Assembly: GCA_050733935.1 (NCBI GenBank)
Contig: JBOHUC010000179.1
Span: 1-16,472 of the forward strand
Direction: 5' to 3'
Source: JBOHUC01 sp050733935
Lineage (GTDB): Bacteria > Eisenbacteria > RBG-16-71-46 > DASYSL01
DNA: 16,472 bases
Under the pieces are notes generated by a model. That model saw only the letters and a program-made list of their open reading frames with translations. It did not search any database and was not told the DNA's origin. Position 1 is the stretch's first letter. Each line of letters starts with the position of its first letter. Position numbers and translations under genes: made by a program. Shown here piece by piece: positions 7,006 to 14,472 of this stretch.

Positions 7006-8079
7006 ATGGCCTCGCGCATCTTCACGTTCTTGGAGCTCGCGGCGAACCAGGGAGGCTCGGACCTCCATCTCGTCTCGGGGCAGCCGCCGTCCGTGCGCTT
7101 GAACGGCGTTCTGCACCGCGTCCGCTTCCGCGACCTGTCGGTCGACGACGTGCAGCAGATCCTGACCGAGTTCATGACTCCGCGTCAGGTCGAGGAGTTG
7201 AACCGCCGCTACGCGGTCGACTTCGCGTACGAGATCCCCGAGCTCGGGCGCTTTCGCGTGAACGCGTACCGGCATTCGGCGGGGCTCGCGGCCGCGATCC
7301 GCCTGATCCGTCCGACCGTGCCCGCGCTCGACACGCTCGGGCTCCCGGCGTCGGTCCGGCTCCAGGTGCTCCAGCCCAAGGGCTTGACCCTCGTGACCGG
7401 CCCGACGGGCTCGGGCAAGTCGACGACGCTTGCGGCCATGATCGACCTCATCAACCAGACGCGGCACTGCCACATTCTCACGATCGAGGATCCGATCGAA
7501 TACGTGCACTCGAGCTTCAACTCGGTCGTCCACCAGCGCGAGATCGGCACGCACGCGCCGGGCTTCGCGGACGCGCTCCGGAGTGCTCTGCGCGAGGATC
7601 CGGACGTGATCCTGGTGGGCGAGCTCCGCGACCTCGACTCGATCTCGCTCGCGCTCACCGCGGCCGAGACCGGAGTCCAGGTGTTCGGCACGCTCCACAC
7701 CAGCGGCGCGTCGCGGACCGTGGACCGGATCGTGAACGTATTCCCGGCGCGGCGGCAGGAGCAGATCCGAGCCATGCTCGCGGACAGCCTGAGGCTCATC
7801 GTGTCGCAGAAGCTCGTGCGCTCGCTCGACGGCAGCAAGCGGCTTGCGGTCGCGGAGGTGCTCATCAACACGTACGCGGCCGCGTCCATGATCCGGGCGG
7901 GCAACACGCACAAGCTCGATTCCGTCATCCAGGCGGGCGCGACCCAGGGCATGCAGAATCTCGACAACGTGCTCAGGGACCTCGTGCGCCGCGAAGTCAT
8001 CTCGGGGGACGAGGCGTACGAACACGCGATGGACAAGGGCGCCTTCGAGCGGCTCGTCGTCCCGCGGGAGGCCGCATGA
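7006..8079 (+). CDS. PilT-like type IV pilus ATPase, second copy (PilT/PilU type)
   Basis: The product has 357 residues and is a paralogue of the preceding gene. It starts at ATG 7006, one base after that gene's stop. It opens with FLELAANQGGSDLHLVSGQP, the PilT N-terminal PAS-like subdomain. Walker A is GPTGSGKST (132-140), Walker B is VILVGE ending at Glu206, and GTLHTSGASRTVDRI follows. The C-terminal helix region is MIRAGNTHKLDSVIQAG with GMQNLDNVL. All nucleotide-binding residues are kept, so it should be an active ATPase. The copies are clearly diverged, which suggests division of labour like PilT and PilU: a main retraction motor and an accessory one, possibly acting together on one pilus platform. 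Its 3' end overlaps the start of the HD-GYP/PP2C gene by four bases (ATGA), which implies translational coupling. Confidence 0.92.
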   Translation: MASRIFTFLELAANQGGSDLHLVSGQPPSVRLNGVLHRVRFRDLSVDDVQQILTEFMTPRQVEELNRRYAVDFAYEIPELGRFRVNAYRHSAGLAAAIRLIRPTVPALDTLGLPASVRLQVLQPKGLTLVTGPTGSGKSTTLAAMIDLINQTRHCHILTIEDPIEYVHSSFNSVVHQREIGTHAPGFADALRSALREDPDVILVGELRDLDSISLALTAAETGVQVFGTLHTSGASRTVDRIVNVFPARRQEQIRAMLADSLRLIVSQKLVRSLDGSKRLAVAEVLINTYAAASMIRAGNTHKLDSVIQAGATQGMQNLDNVLRDLVRREVISGDEAYEHAMDKGAFERLVVPREAA

Positions 8080-10310
8080 ACGTGACGCGCTCCGAATACC
8101 GGACGTTCGGCTTCGCGGTCCTGGGCGCCGGCGCCGTCACGCTTTTGCTCCTCAACACGAGCGTGCCGCCGCTGGTCGACGGGCCGCTCCTCTCGACGTC
8201 CGCGCTCGTCCTGTGGATGGCCATGATCTCGGTCGCCGCGATGTCGCCCATTCCGATGCCGGGCCGCGCGTCGGCCGCGAGCCTCATGCCCGCGCTCGAT
8301 CTCGCCGCGATCCTCCTCTTCGGTCCGGGAGTCGCCTGCTGGGTCGGAGTCCTGTCGCGCTTCGTCGGCAACACGGCCGAGCGCTGGAACCCGCTCGTGC
8401 CGGGCCTGGTCCGGCTCGGGCAGGCGGTCCTCGCGATCGGCGCGGGCGGCGCGGCGTACACGGCCCTCGGCGGACGCATGGGCGAGGACGTGGCGCTCGA
8501 CTGGGACCAGCTCGCGGCTCTCGCGGCCGCGTGCGGCGCGTATCTCGCCGTGAACCTCGTGGTCGGCGGATGCGATGCGGCGTTCTCGGGTCTACGCGCC
8601 TCGCCGCGGCGCGCGCTCCAGTACGTGCGGGAGTCCTTGCCGCAGGCGCTCAAGCTCCTGCCGTTCGGGCTCCTGCTGGCGCTCACGCAGGTGCGCATCG
8701 GCCCCGTCGGAGTGGCGCTCTTCCTGCTGCCGCTCATCCTCGCGCGCTACTTCCACCGGCACTGGGTCGAGACCAAGCGCGCGCACGTCACGATGGTCCG
8801 CACGCTCATGTCCGCGGTCGACGCGGCGGATCCCCACACCTGGGGCCACGCGTACCGGATCTCGAAGATCGCGGTCCGCCTCGGACGCCATCTCGGGATG
8901 CCCGAGCGCGACGTCGAGGAGCTCGAGTTCGCGGCGCTGCTCCACGACATCGGACGCACGGCGATCCAGCGCGACATCCTGATCAAGCCCGGCAGGCTTT
9001 CCGAGCGCGAGCAGCGCGAGCTGCGCACGCACCCGAGGATCGGGGCCGAGATCCTGGGGTCGCTTCCCGTGTTCCCGGGAGCGGGGGAGATCGTGCACGC
9101 GCACCACGAGCAGCCGGACGGAAAGGGCTATCCGCGCGGGCTTCCGGCGTCCGAGATTCCGCTCGGAAGCCGCATCATCATGGTCGTCGCCGCGTTCGAC
9201 GCGCTCACTTCGGACCGGCCGTACCGGCGCGGACTTCCGCCCCGGGCGGCGTTCGACGAGCTCAACGCGCACTCGGGCACGCAGTTCTTCCCGGAGGTCG
9301 TTGAAGCGCTGTCGCGCCTGTACGCGGACGGGACTCTGTTCGACGAGTTCGAGCTCGAGCATCTCGATTCGTACGCCGACGGGCGCGGACACTCGCGCGC
9401 GCTCGAAGAGCACCTGGCGCGGGTCAAGTCGAACCGCCGTGTGCCCCGGAAGCGTCCGTCCGCGCCGTCGGACGACGGCATCCTGTACCTCGATCTCCCC
9501 GGCACCGAGGCGCCCGCCGTCGAAGGCGTCGAGGAGACGATCCTGCCGCTCGCAGGCCGGGGCGGGCTCCGGCTCGTGATCGCGGGCACGAGCGACGTCG
9601 GATGCCAGCGGAAGAACAACGAGGATTCCTACGGGATCACGGTCGCGAAGGAGCGCGGGCGTGGCTGCCTGCTCGTGCTCGCGGACGGTATGGGCGGCGG
9701 TGCGGCGGGGGAGGTCGCGAGCGGACTCGCCGTCGCGACCGTGGGCCAGGTCTACGAGGAGAAGAACGGGCCCCGGAACGCGAAGGCGGCGCGCGCGGCG
9801 CTCGAGCGCGCCGTGCTGGCGGCGAACGGCGCGATCCACGAGCGCTCGCTCGCGGACGAGTCGCTCGCAGGCATGGGCACGACCCTCACCGCCGCCTCGA
9901 TCGTCGGGCGCGAGCTCGTGATCGGGCACATCGGCGACAGCCGCGCGTACCTGATCGCCGGGACGGCGATCCATCCCCTGACGCGCGACCACACGGTAGC
10001 CGCGGAGCTCGCGGCCATGGGCGGCTCGCATGCGGTCTCGCAGTCGGCGAGCCACGTGCTCACACGCGCGCTCGGCGTCGGCTCCGAGGTCGAAGTGGAC
10101 ATGAGCGCGCGCCCGATCCGGCTCGAGCCCGGTCAGACGCTTCTTCTGTGCTCGGACGGGCTCTCGAACCTGGTCGAGGACGAGGAGCTCCGGACGATCG
10201 CAGGCGATGGCCGGCCCGGGGACGCGTGCGAGTTCCTGGTCGAGCTGACGCGCGCGCGTGGCGCGCCCGACAACGTCACGGTCGTGATCGCACGTCTTGA
10301 GCAGGCTTAG
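8076..10310 (+). CDS. Membrane HD-GYP / PP2C phosphatase fusion
   Basis: The product has 744 residues in three parts. Residues 1-228 contain six or seven hydrophobic helices (for example 10-28, 39-56, 68-95, 109-128, 142-160, 191-224), a MASE-like membrane module. Residues about 230-400 are an HD-GYP domain, the c-di-GMP phosphodiesterase family. It has His258, H290-D291-I-G, His319, H343-H344 and G351-Y-P353, plus DALTSDRPYR. The usual VADxFDAL Asp is replaced by Ala373, so metal binding may be impaired. After an acidic/basic linker, residues about 495-743 form a full PP2C/PPM Ser/Thr phosphatase. Its metal-site residues are Asp517 (NNED), Asp537-Gly538 (ADGMGGG), Asp621 (GDSRAYL), Asp694 (SDGLSNL) and Asp732-Asn733. 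It starts with an ATGA overlap with the second PilT gene. I infer that it reverses phosphorylation by the HEAT kinase at the membrane. Confidence 0.92.
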   Translation: MNVTRSEYRTFGFAVLGAGAVTLLLLNTSVPPLVDGPLLSTSALVLWMAMISVAAMSPIPMPGRASAASLMPALDLAAILLFGPGVACWVGVLSRFVGNTAERWNPLVPGLVRLGQAVLAIGAGGAAYTALGGRMGEDVALDWDQLAALAAACGAYLAVNLVVGGCDAAFSGLRASPRRALQYVRESLPQALKLLPFGLLLALTQVRIGPVGVALFLLPLILARYFHRHWVETKRAHVTMVRTLMSAVDAADPHTWGHAYRISKIAVRLGRHLGMPERDVEELEFAALLHDIGRTAIQRDILIKPGRLSEREQRELRTHPRIGAEILGSLPVFPGAGEIVHAHHEQPDGKGYPRGLPASEIPLGSRIIMVVAAFDALTSDRPYRRGLPPRAAFDELNAHSGTQFFPEVVEALSRLYADGTLFDEFELEHLDSYADGRGHSRALEEHLARVKSNRRVPRKRPSAPSDDGILYLDLPGTEAPAVEGVEETILPLAGRGGLRLVIAGTSDVGCQRKNNEDSYGITVAKERGRGCLLVLADGMGGGAAGEVASGLAVATVGQVYEEKNGPRNAKAARAALERAVLAANGAIHERSLADESLAGMGTTLTAASIVGRELVIGHIGDSRAYLIAGTAIHPLTRDHTVAAELAAMGGSHAVSQSASHVLTRALGVGSEVEVDMSARPIRLEPGQTLLLCSDGLSNLVEDEELRTIAGDGRPGDACEFLVELTRARGAPDNVTVVIARLEQA

Positions 10311-12195
10311 GGAGCGACGGGTCCGCCTCGCGGACCCGTCGCAGTCTTTCGAGCTCGTCCCGAATGCCCGCGCGCTCGGGCTCGAGCGCGAGCGCGATGA
10401 GAAACTCGAGCTCCGCCGTTCCTGCAGCTCCGTGCTCGAGCAGGATCCTCCCCAGGTCCTCGTGACCCTGAGCCCCCCGCGGATTTCCGAACACGCGCGC
10501 AAAACCCTGGACGACTGAAGCCGGCGCTTCCGGAAGCACCGCGCGTGCGCGCGCCTCCGCGGCCGTGGCACTCGTGTCCACGCCGGCCGCCGCGAGGGCC
10601 GCTCCATACGCGCCCGGACCCTCGGCCAGAAGGACGGCCGCAAAGCGCGCGTAGGCCAGCGGCGGGGCGAGTTCGGATCCCTGCGCCACGGCCGCCGTCC
10701 ACCCGTACGCGGCCCCCTGACGTCCTTCGCTCAGATTGCGCGTCGCGAGCCGGAGTGCATCGGCGACCTCGAGTTCCTGCCCGCGCAAATGAAACGTGGC
10801 CGTGTCGAAACCGAGCACCCGCAGCCGTTCCGGACGTGGCGGCACGGGGGCGAGCGGAAGCTCGGGCGCGAAGTACGCACGCGCCCGCGGGTCGCGGAGC
10901 GCCTCGCGGGTCGCGGGCCCGTCGCCCGTCTGAAAGAACGAACCGTACGGAAGACTGTGAAAGAGCACGATCACGCTCTCGGGACGCGTGGCGAGCTCGC
11001 GCTTAAGATCGGCCGTGAGGCGACGTGCGACGGCCGAGAGTCGTGCGGCCTCGGGCGCGTCCCAGCGCCGGAACTCCCACGAGGCGGCGCGGTCGAGATC
11101 CGGAGCGCGGAATCCGTTCGCGGCGACGAGGAGAAAGACCCAGAGCGCGACGGTCGCGGCCGAGAGCGCGCGCGGGAGCCGGTCGAGCGCGAGCGCAAGG
11201 AGGAGCGCGATCCACGGGACGGCGACGAAGCCGTAATAGGCCTGGGGACGCGCGATCTCGGCCATCTGGGCGGCGACAAGCGGCAGGAATCCGAACAGCG
11301 CGCCGGCCACGCCGAGGACGATCGCGGCTCCACGGTTCGGCCGCGCCGCGGCGGCGCGCCACGCGAGAAGCCCGGCACAAAGAGCGGCCGCGACCGCGCA
11401 GACAACGACCCATGGGGTCGCGGGGAGCGGCGTGCCCGGGAGAAACGTGCGCACGCTTTCGATCACGACGCCCGCGACGCCCGGAAGCGAGCGGTCGATC
11501 ACGGCGGCCGATCCGCCGCGCGGCCAGCTCAGGCGCGCAAGGACGTGAAGCGCCACCGCTCCCGCGGCGAGTGCCCCGTACGGGACGAGCACGCTCCGAT
11601 CGGGTCGCGCTCCGCGCGCGAGCGATCCCGCGAGCACGGCGAGCGGAAACGCGAGGAATCCGCTTTCTTTCGCGAATGGCGCGAGCGCGGCGCAGACGAG
11701 AGCGCCGCGGCGTCGCCTGCCCGCTTCGAGCGCGACCGCGCCGAGCGTGAGCGCGATCGCAAGCACGTCCTGGTAGCCGCTCGCCCACGCGATGAGGAAC
11801 TTGCTCCATCCCGTCGCGACAAAGAGGGCCGCGGCGACGACGCCCGCACGGCGCGAGACGAAACGCTGCCCGATCGAGACGAGCGCGAGTGCGCCCGCGA
11901 ACAGGGTCGCGAGAGCGATCGCACGGGCGAGCTCCGGTGCGGCACTGCCCGCGTGCGCGAGCGGGAGAAAGTAGAACTCGCGCGCGAGAGGTCGGTACCA
12001 GGGCCAGATGCCGTGCCAGCCGAGCGTGTTCTGCCACAGGGGTTCGCGACGGGCGGCATCGAGAAAGTGGAAGTCGTCGGCGAAGAAGCCGAGCGTGAAC
12101 GCGTCCGCGTGCGCACAGAGGACGAGGACCGCAAGGAGGAGCAGCGCACCCGGAGGGAATGAAAAAGCCCCGGGGGACCGGGGCTTCCTTTGCAT
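10276..12195 (-). CDS. Polytopic membrane protein, GT-C glycosyltransferase-like
   Basis: The product has 639 residues. Residues 16-36 form a first membrane helix, followed by an acidic pair in FFADDFHFLDA (Asp40-Asp41) and then WYRPLAREFYF. This layout is typical of GT-C lipid-linked sugar transferases and the related PMT-like families, where the first-loop Asp residues are catalytic. About nine more hydrophobic helices run to residue about 355. The remaining ~280 residues are soluble, and the end (GHEDLGRILLEHGAAGTAEL) looks like one TPR hairpin. The start is uncertain. ATG 12195 has no clear ribosome-binding site and lies beside the rpmB terminator, but no other ATG/GTG/TTG keeps the first helix. 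The 3' end overlaps the convergent HD-GYP/PP2C gene by 35 bases. Sugar donor and acceptor are unknown, and a non-enzymatic membrane protein is possible. Confidence 0.72.
   Translation of the reverse strand: MQRKPRSPGAFSFPPGALLLLAVLVLCAHADAFTLGFFADDFHFLDAARREPLWQNTLGWHGIWPWYRPLAREFYFLPLAHAGSAAPELARAIALATLFAGALALVSIGQRFVSRRAGVVAAALFVATGWSKFLIAWASGYQDVLAIALTLGAVALEAGRRRRGALVCAALAPFAKESGFLAFPLAVLAGSLARGARPDRSVLVPYGALAAGAVALHVLARLSWPRGGSAAVIDRSLPGVAGVVIESVRTFLPGTPLPATPWVVVCAVAAALCAGLLAWRAAAARPNRGAAIVLGVAGALFGFLPLVAAQMAEIARPQAYYGFVAVPWIALLLALALDRLPRALSAATVALWVFLLVAANGFRAPDLDRAASWEFRRWDAPEAARLSAVARRLTADLKRELATRPESVIVLFHSLPYGSFFQTGDGPATREALRDPRARAYFAPELPLAPVPPRPERLRVLGFDTATFHLRGQELEVADALRLATRNLSEGRQGAAYGWTAAVAQGSELAPPLAYARFAAVLLAEGPGAYGAALAAAGVDTSATAAEARARAVLPEAPASVVQGFARVFGNPRGAQGHEDLGRILLEHGAAGTAELEFLIALALEPERAGIRDELERLRRVREADPSLPKPAQDVRSRP
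10314..10350 (+). terminator. Terminator palindrome of the signalling operon
   Basis: A perfect 13-bp stem, GCGACGGGTCCGC / GCGGACCCGTCGC, surrounds a three-base CTC loop (10327-10329). It begins three bases after the HD-GYP/PP2C stop. The trailing AGTCTTTC is only a weak U-tract. The same bases encode the C-terminal residues RRVREADPSLP of the convergent membrane-protein gene. Confidence 0.65.
12162..12186 (-). terminator. rpmB terminator, inside the next gene's first codons
   Basis: On the minus strand AAGCCCCGG and CCGGGGCTT form a 9-bp stem with a TCCC loop, followed by TTTTT. It lies about 30 bases after the rpmB stop, as expected for a rho-independent terminator. It also coincides with codons about 4-12 of the membrane-protein gene that starts at 12195. 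Confidence 0.75.
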
Positions 12196-12217
12196 CGGGA
12201 GCCGGGTCGTGCGAGGG

Positions 12218-12427
12218 TCAGGCGGCGCGCGACTTGCGCGCGGCCTTGACGACCTTGCCCGCCTTGAGACAGCGGGTGCACACCTTGACGTGCGTCGGCC
12301 GGCCGTTCACGAGTGCGTGCACGTTCTGGAGGTTCGGCTTCCAGGTGCGACGGGACACGTTGTGCGCATGGCTCACGCGATTGCCGCGCTGAAGCCCCTT
12401 GCCGCACAGGTCACAAGCGAGTGCCAC
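12218..12427 (-). CDS. rpmB: Large-subunit ribosomal protein bL28
   Basis: The product has 69 residues. It starts at GTG 12427, with AAGGAGGA five bases upstream (complement of 12433-12440), the best ribosome-binding site on this strand. The sequence ALACDLCGKGLQRGNRVSHA, followed by SRRTWKPNLQNV and THVKVCTRCLKAGKV, is diagnostic for bL28, a small basic protein of the 50S subunit. It is the zinc-ribbon (C+) form, with the pairs Cys5-Cys8 and Cys50-Cys53. It stands apart from the usual rpmG partner; its neighbours are a peptidase gene and a membrane-protein gene. A weak hairpin lies upstream and a good terminator downstream, so it is probably its own transcription unit. Confidence 0.97.
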   Translation of the reverse strand: MALACDLCGKGLQRGNRVSHAHNVSRRTWKPNLQNVHALVNGRPTHVKVCTRCLKAGKVVKAARKSRAA

Positions 12428-12463
12428 GGTACTCCTCCTTGCTGCTCCAATCGTGCTTCACAT

Positions 12464-12488
12464 GGAAAGGGCCGGGATGCCCCGGCCC
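12464..12488 (-). terminator. Probable terminator after the M61 peptidase gene
   Basis: On the minus strand GGGCCGGG and CCCGGCCC form an 8-bp stem with a GCAT loop, followed by TTTCC. It lies between the peptidase stop (12514) and the rpmB ribosome-binding site. The short T-run makes it a weak or partial terminator. The rest of the 86-base gap must contain the rpmB promoter, which I could not identify. Confidence 0.5.
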
Positions 12489-12513
12489 GAAGCCTTCTAG
12501 CCCCGGGAAATTA

Positions 12514-14472
12514 TCACGGCGAAGACCGCCCGGGCAAGCGCTTTAAGCTGTTGACGTTCCGGGCCTTGGCCCGGGGCGCGAGGATGTCCTTCAGGCGGTC
12601 GCGCGTGCCCTTTCGGCGCTCGAGGAACGGCTGCCGGTCGCCCGTCCGCCCATCGATCTCGACGACCCGGAAGAACTCGCCGCTTTCGACGAGGAGCTCG
12701 ATCGTGTCGTCCGCGCGCGACGATTGCGAGGTTCGCGCCTCCCGGAGCGCGTCGCGGAGCAAGCCGTCCCGCCACTTGCGCCCGTTCACGGCGGTGATCG
12801 TCATGCCCGGGCCGAGACCCGCTTCGTACGCCGGAGTCCCGGGGAGGACGTCGCGCACCGAGCCCTCGTCGTTGATCCTGAGTCCGAGCGAGTGCCGCAG
12901 ATCGAGGGCTTCGGCATAGGCCTCGTACGACTCGAGATAGGGCGTGAGCGAATCGCGGAACGAGAGCTCGAAGCCCGCGGTGCGGAGTCCCGCGCGCACA
13001 TCGAGACCGGGCGCGCGATCGACACGCTCGCGAAAGAAGGTGGCCCAGTCGCCGGGAGTAACGGCCTCGAGTCCCGCCACCACGTCCTCGAGCCGGTAGG
13101 GAACGACCTCGGGCCGCCCTTTCTCTCCGCCGCCCAGGAACGCGCGCACGAAGTCGTCGAGGCTTCGCTTGTCCTTCGTCTTCTCGCGGATCCGCGCATC
13201 GACCTCGAGCCAGAGAAGCTGGCCCTCGTCGTAGAAATCCTGTCCGCGCCGGAGCCCGATCCACTCGGACGGCGACGTGTATGTGAGGTACGCGGACACC
13301 GACACGTCGCGCAGCGACCTCCACGCGCGCCCGGGGCGTGCGAGCTGCTGGGCCGCGACGCGCACGATCTCGTCCTTCGCTTCGTCGGGCTCGAGCAGGC
13401 CGGCGCGCGCGGCGAGCACCCACCCGTAGTACTCGGTGAGCCCTTCGTAGACCCACAGGAGCTCGGTCGTGAGCGGCGCCTGGAAGTCGTCCCGCACCAT
13501 GTCGGCGGGCCTCCGGTACTTGCCGTTCCAGGAGTGGAAGAGCTCGTGCGCGAGGAGCGTTGCGTTTCCGAGCCGCGGCGGGTCGTCGAGCAGCGTGCGC
13601 TCGGGCATCCGGTTCTCGCTCGACTCGTGATGCTCGAGCCCGTACTGGGAGACCTGATCCGACAGCGGGACGAGAAACGCGTAATGGCGGTAGTGCGCGG
13701 TGCGGAGGAGGGCGAGGGTTTCGTCCACGAGATGGTGCCATCCGAGCTCGAGCTCGGGAGGGACCTCGAGCGCCTCGCGGCTGTCGGCCGCGAGCACGAT
13801 CTCGTGCGCGGGGAACGTGCCGGGGGCAAGCGGGAGGCGGTTCACGTGCGCGCCCATGAGGACCGGCGAATCGACGAGCCGCTCGAGAGTCGCGGCCTCG
13901 AACACGATCGCCCCGCCCGTCGAGCGCCGGACCTCGAGGGCCGAGGCGACGGTCCATCCGTCGGGCGGCCGGATCTCGGGCGCGATCGAAAGCTCGCTCA
14001 TGCGCGAGCCCTTCGGATAGAGGACGAGCGAGCTCCAGGTGACCATGGCGAGCTTCGGCGACACGCCGTCGTCGGTGTTCGCGTCGGGCGAGGCCGGCCA
14101 GACGAAATCGTACGTGGCGGTGACCGCGTTCGCGCCGGCCGGCACGTCGAAGCGGAACGCGTACCAGTCGGTCGAGTCGCGCTCCCACGGGATCGCACGA
14201 CCGGCGGCCTCGAGACGGAGCCCGACGAGATCGCTCACCGGACCCGACGGGCCGTGGTCGCCGGGGAGCCACTTGGGATAGACGAGCGTGAGCGGGCCGG
14301 GCTTCGCGGGCACCGTGAGCGTTGCGTGGAGGATCTGCTGCGGGGCATCGCTCGCGTCGACGACGAGCCGGAGGGCCGCGGGTTCCTGCGCGATCGCGGG
14401 CGGCGCCATCGGGAGACCGAGCGCAAGGAGGCCCGCGCCCGCCACGAGCATGCCACGTGCGGGACTCTTCAT
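12514..14472 (-). CDS. M61-family metallopeptidase with PDZ domain
   Basis: The product has 652 residues. The start is ATG 14472, which overlaps the stop of the upstream gene (ATGA) and begins a signal peptide: MKSPARG, the core MLVAGAGLLALGLPMA, and AIAQEP as the likely cleavage region. Longer open frames to 15540 were rejected. The N-terminal beta region is followed by a catalytic gluzincin domain. It holds the M61-type YGLEHHESS (277-285), the zinc motif H309-E-L-F-H313 in HELFHSWNGKYRRP, and Glu343 in VYEGLTEYYG as the expected third zinc ligand. A PDZ-like domain lies at about 535-625 (LPGTPAYEAGLGPGMTITAVNG). This matches glycyl-aminopeptidase-like M61 proteins, which act on peptides outside the cytoplasm. 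The catalytic set is complete. The basic C-terminal tail has no known role. Coupling to the large secreted protein suggests joint export or processing. Confidence 0.9.
   Translation of the reverse strand: MKSPARGMLVAGAGLLALGLPMAPPAIAQEPAALRLVVDASDAPQQILHATLTVPAKPGPLTLVYPKWLPGDHGPSGPVSDLVGLRLEAAGRAIPWERDSTDWYAFRFDVPAGANAVTATYDFVWPASPDANTDDGVSPKLAMVTWSSLVLYPKGSRMSELSIAPEIRPPDGWTVASALEVRRSTGGAIVFEAATLERLVDSPVLMGAHVNRLPLAPGTFPAHEIVLAADSREALEVPPELELGWHHLVDETLALLRTAHYRHYAFLVPLSDQVSQYGLEHHESSENRMPERTLLDDPPRLGNATLLAHELFHSWNGKYRRPADMVRDDFQAPLTTELLWVYEGLTEYYGWVLAARAGLLEPDEAKDEIVRVAAQQLARPGRAWRSLRDVSVSAYLTYTSPSEWIGLRRGQDFYDEGQLLWLEVDARIREKTKDKRSLDDFVRAFLGGGEKGRPEVVPYRLEDVVAGLEAVTPGDWATFFRERVDRAPGLDVRAGLRTAGFELSFRDSLTPYLESYEAYAEALDLRHSLGLRINDEGSVRDVLPGTPAYEAGLGPGMTITAVNGRKWRDGLLRDALREARTSQSSRADDTIELLVESGEFFRVVEIDGRTGDRQPFLERRKGTRDRLKDILAPRAKARNVNSLKRLPGRSSP

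Noticed and set aside
5631..7175. 514-residue minus-strand open frame
   Set aside because: Antisense to the kinase end and first PilT gene, which carry full motif sets.
8592..10643. 683-residue minus-strand open frame
   Set aside because: Antisense shadow of the HD-GYP/PP2C gene. Composition is Arg-rich and there is no recognisable domain.
10789..12162. 457-residue plus-strand open frame
   Set aside because: Antisense to the polytopic membrane protein. It is almost entirely charged residues, as expected from the complement of hydrophobic codons.
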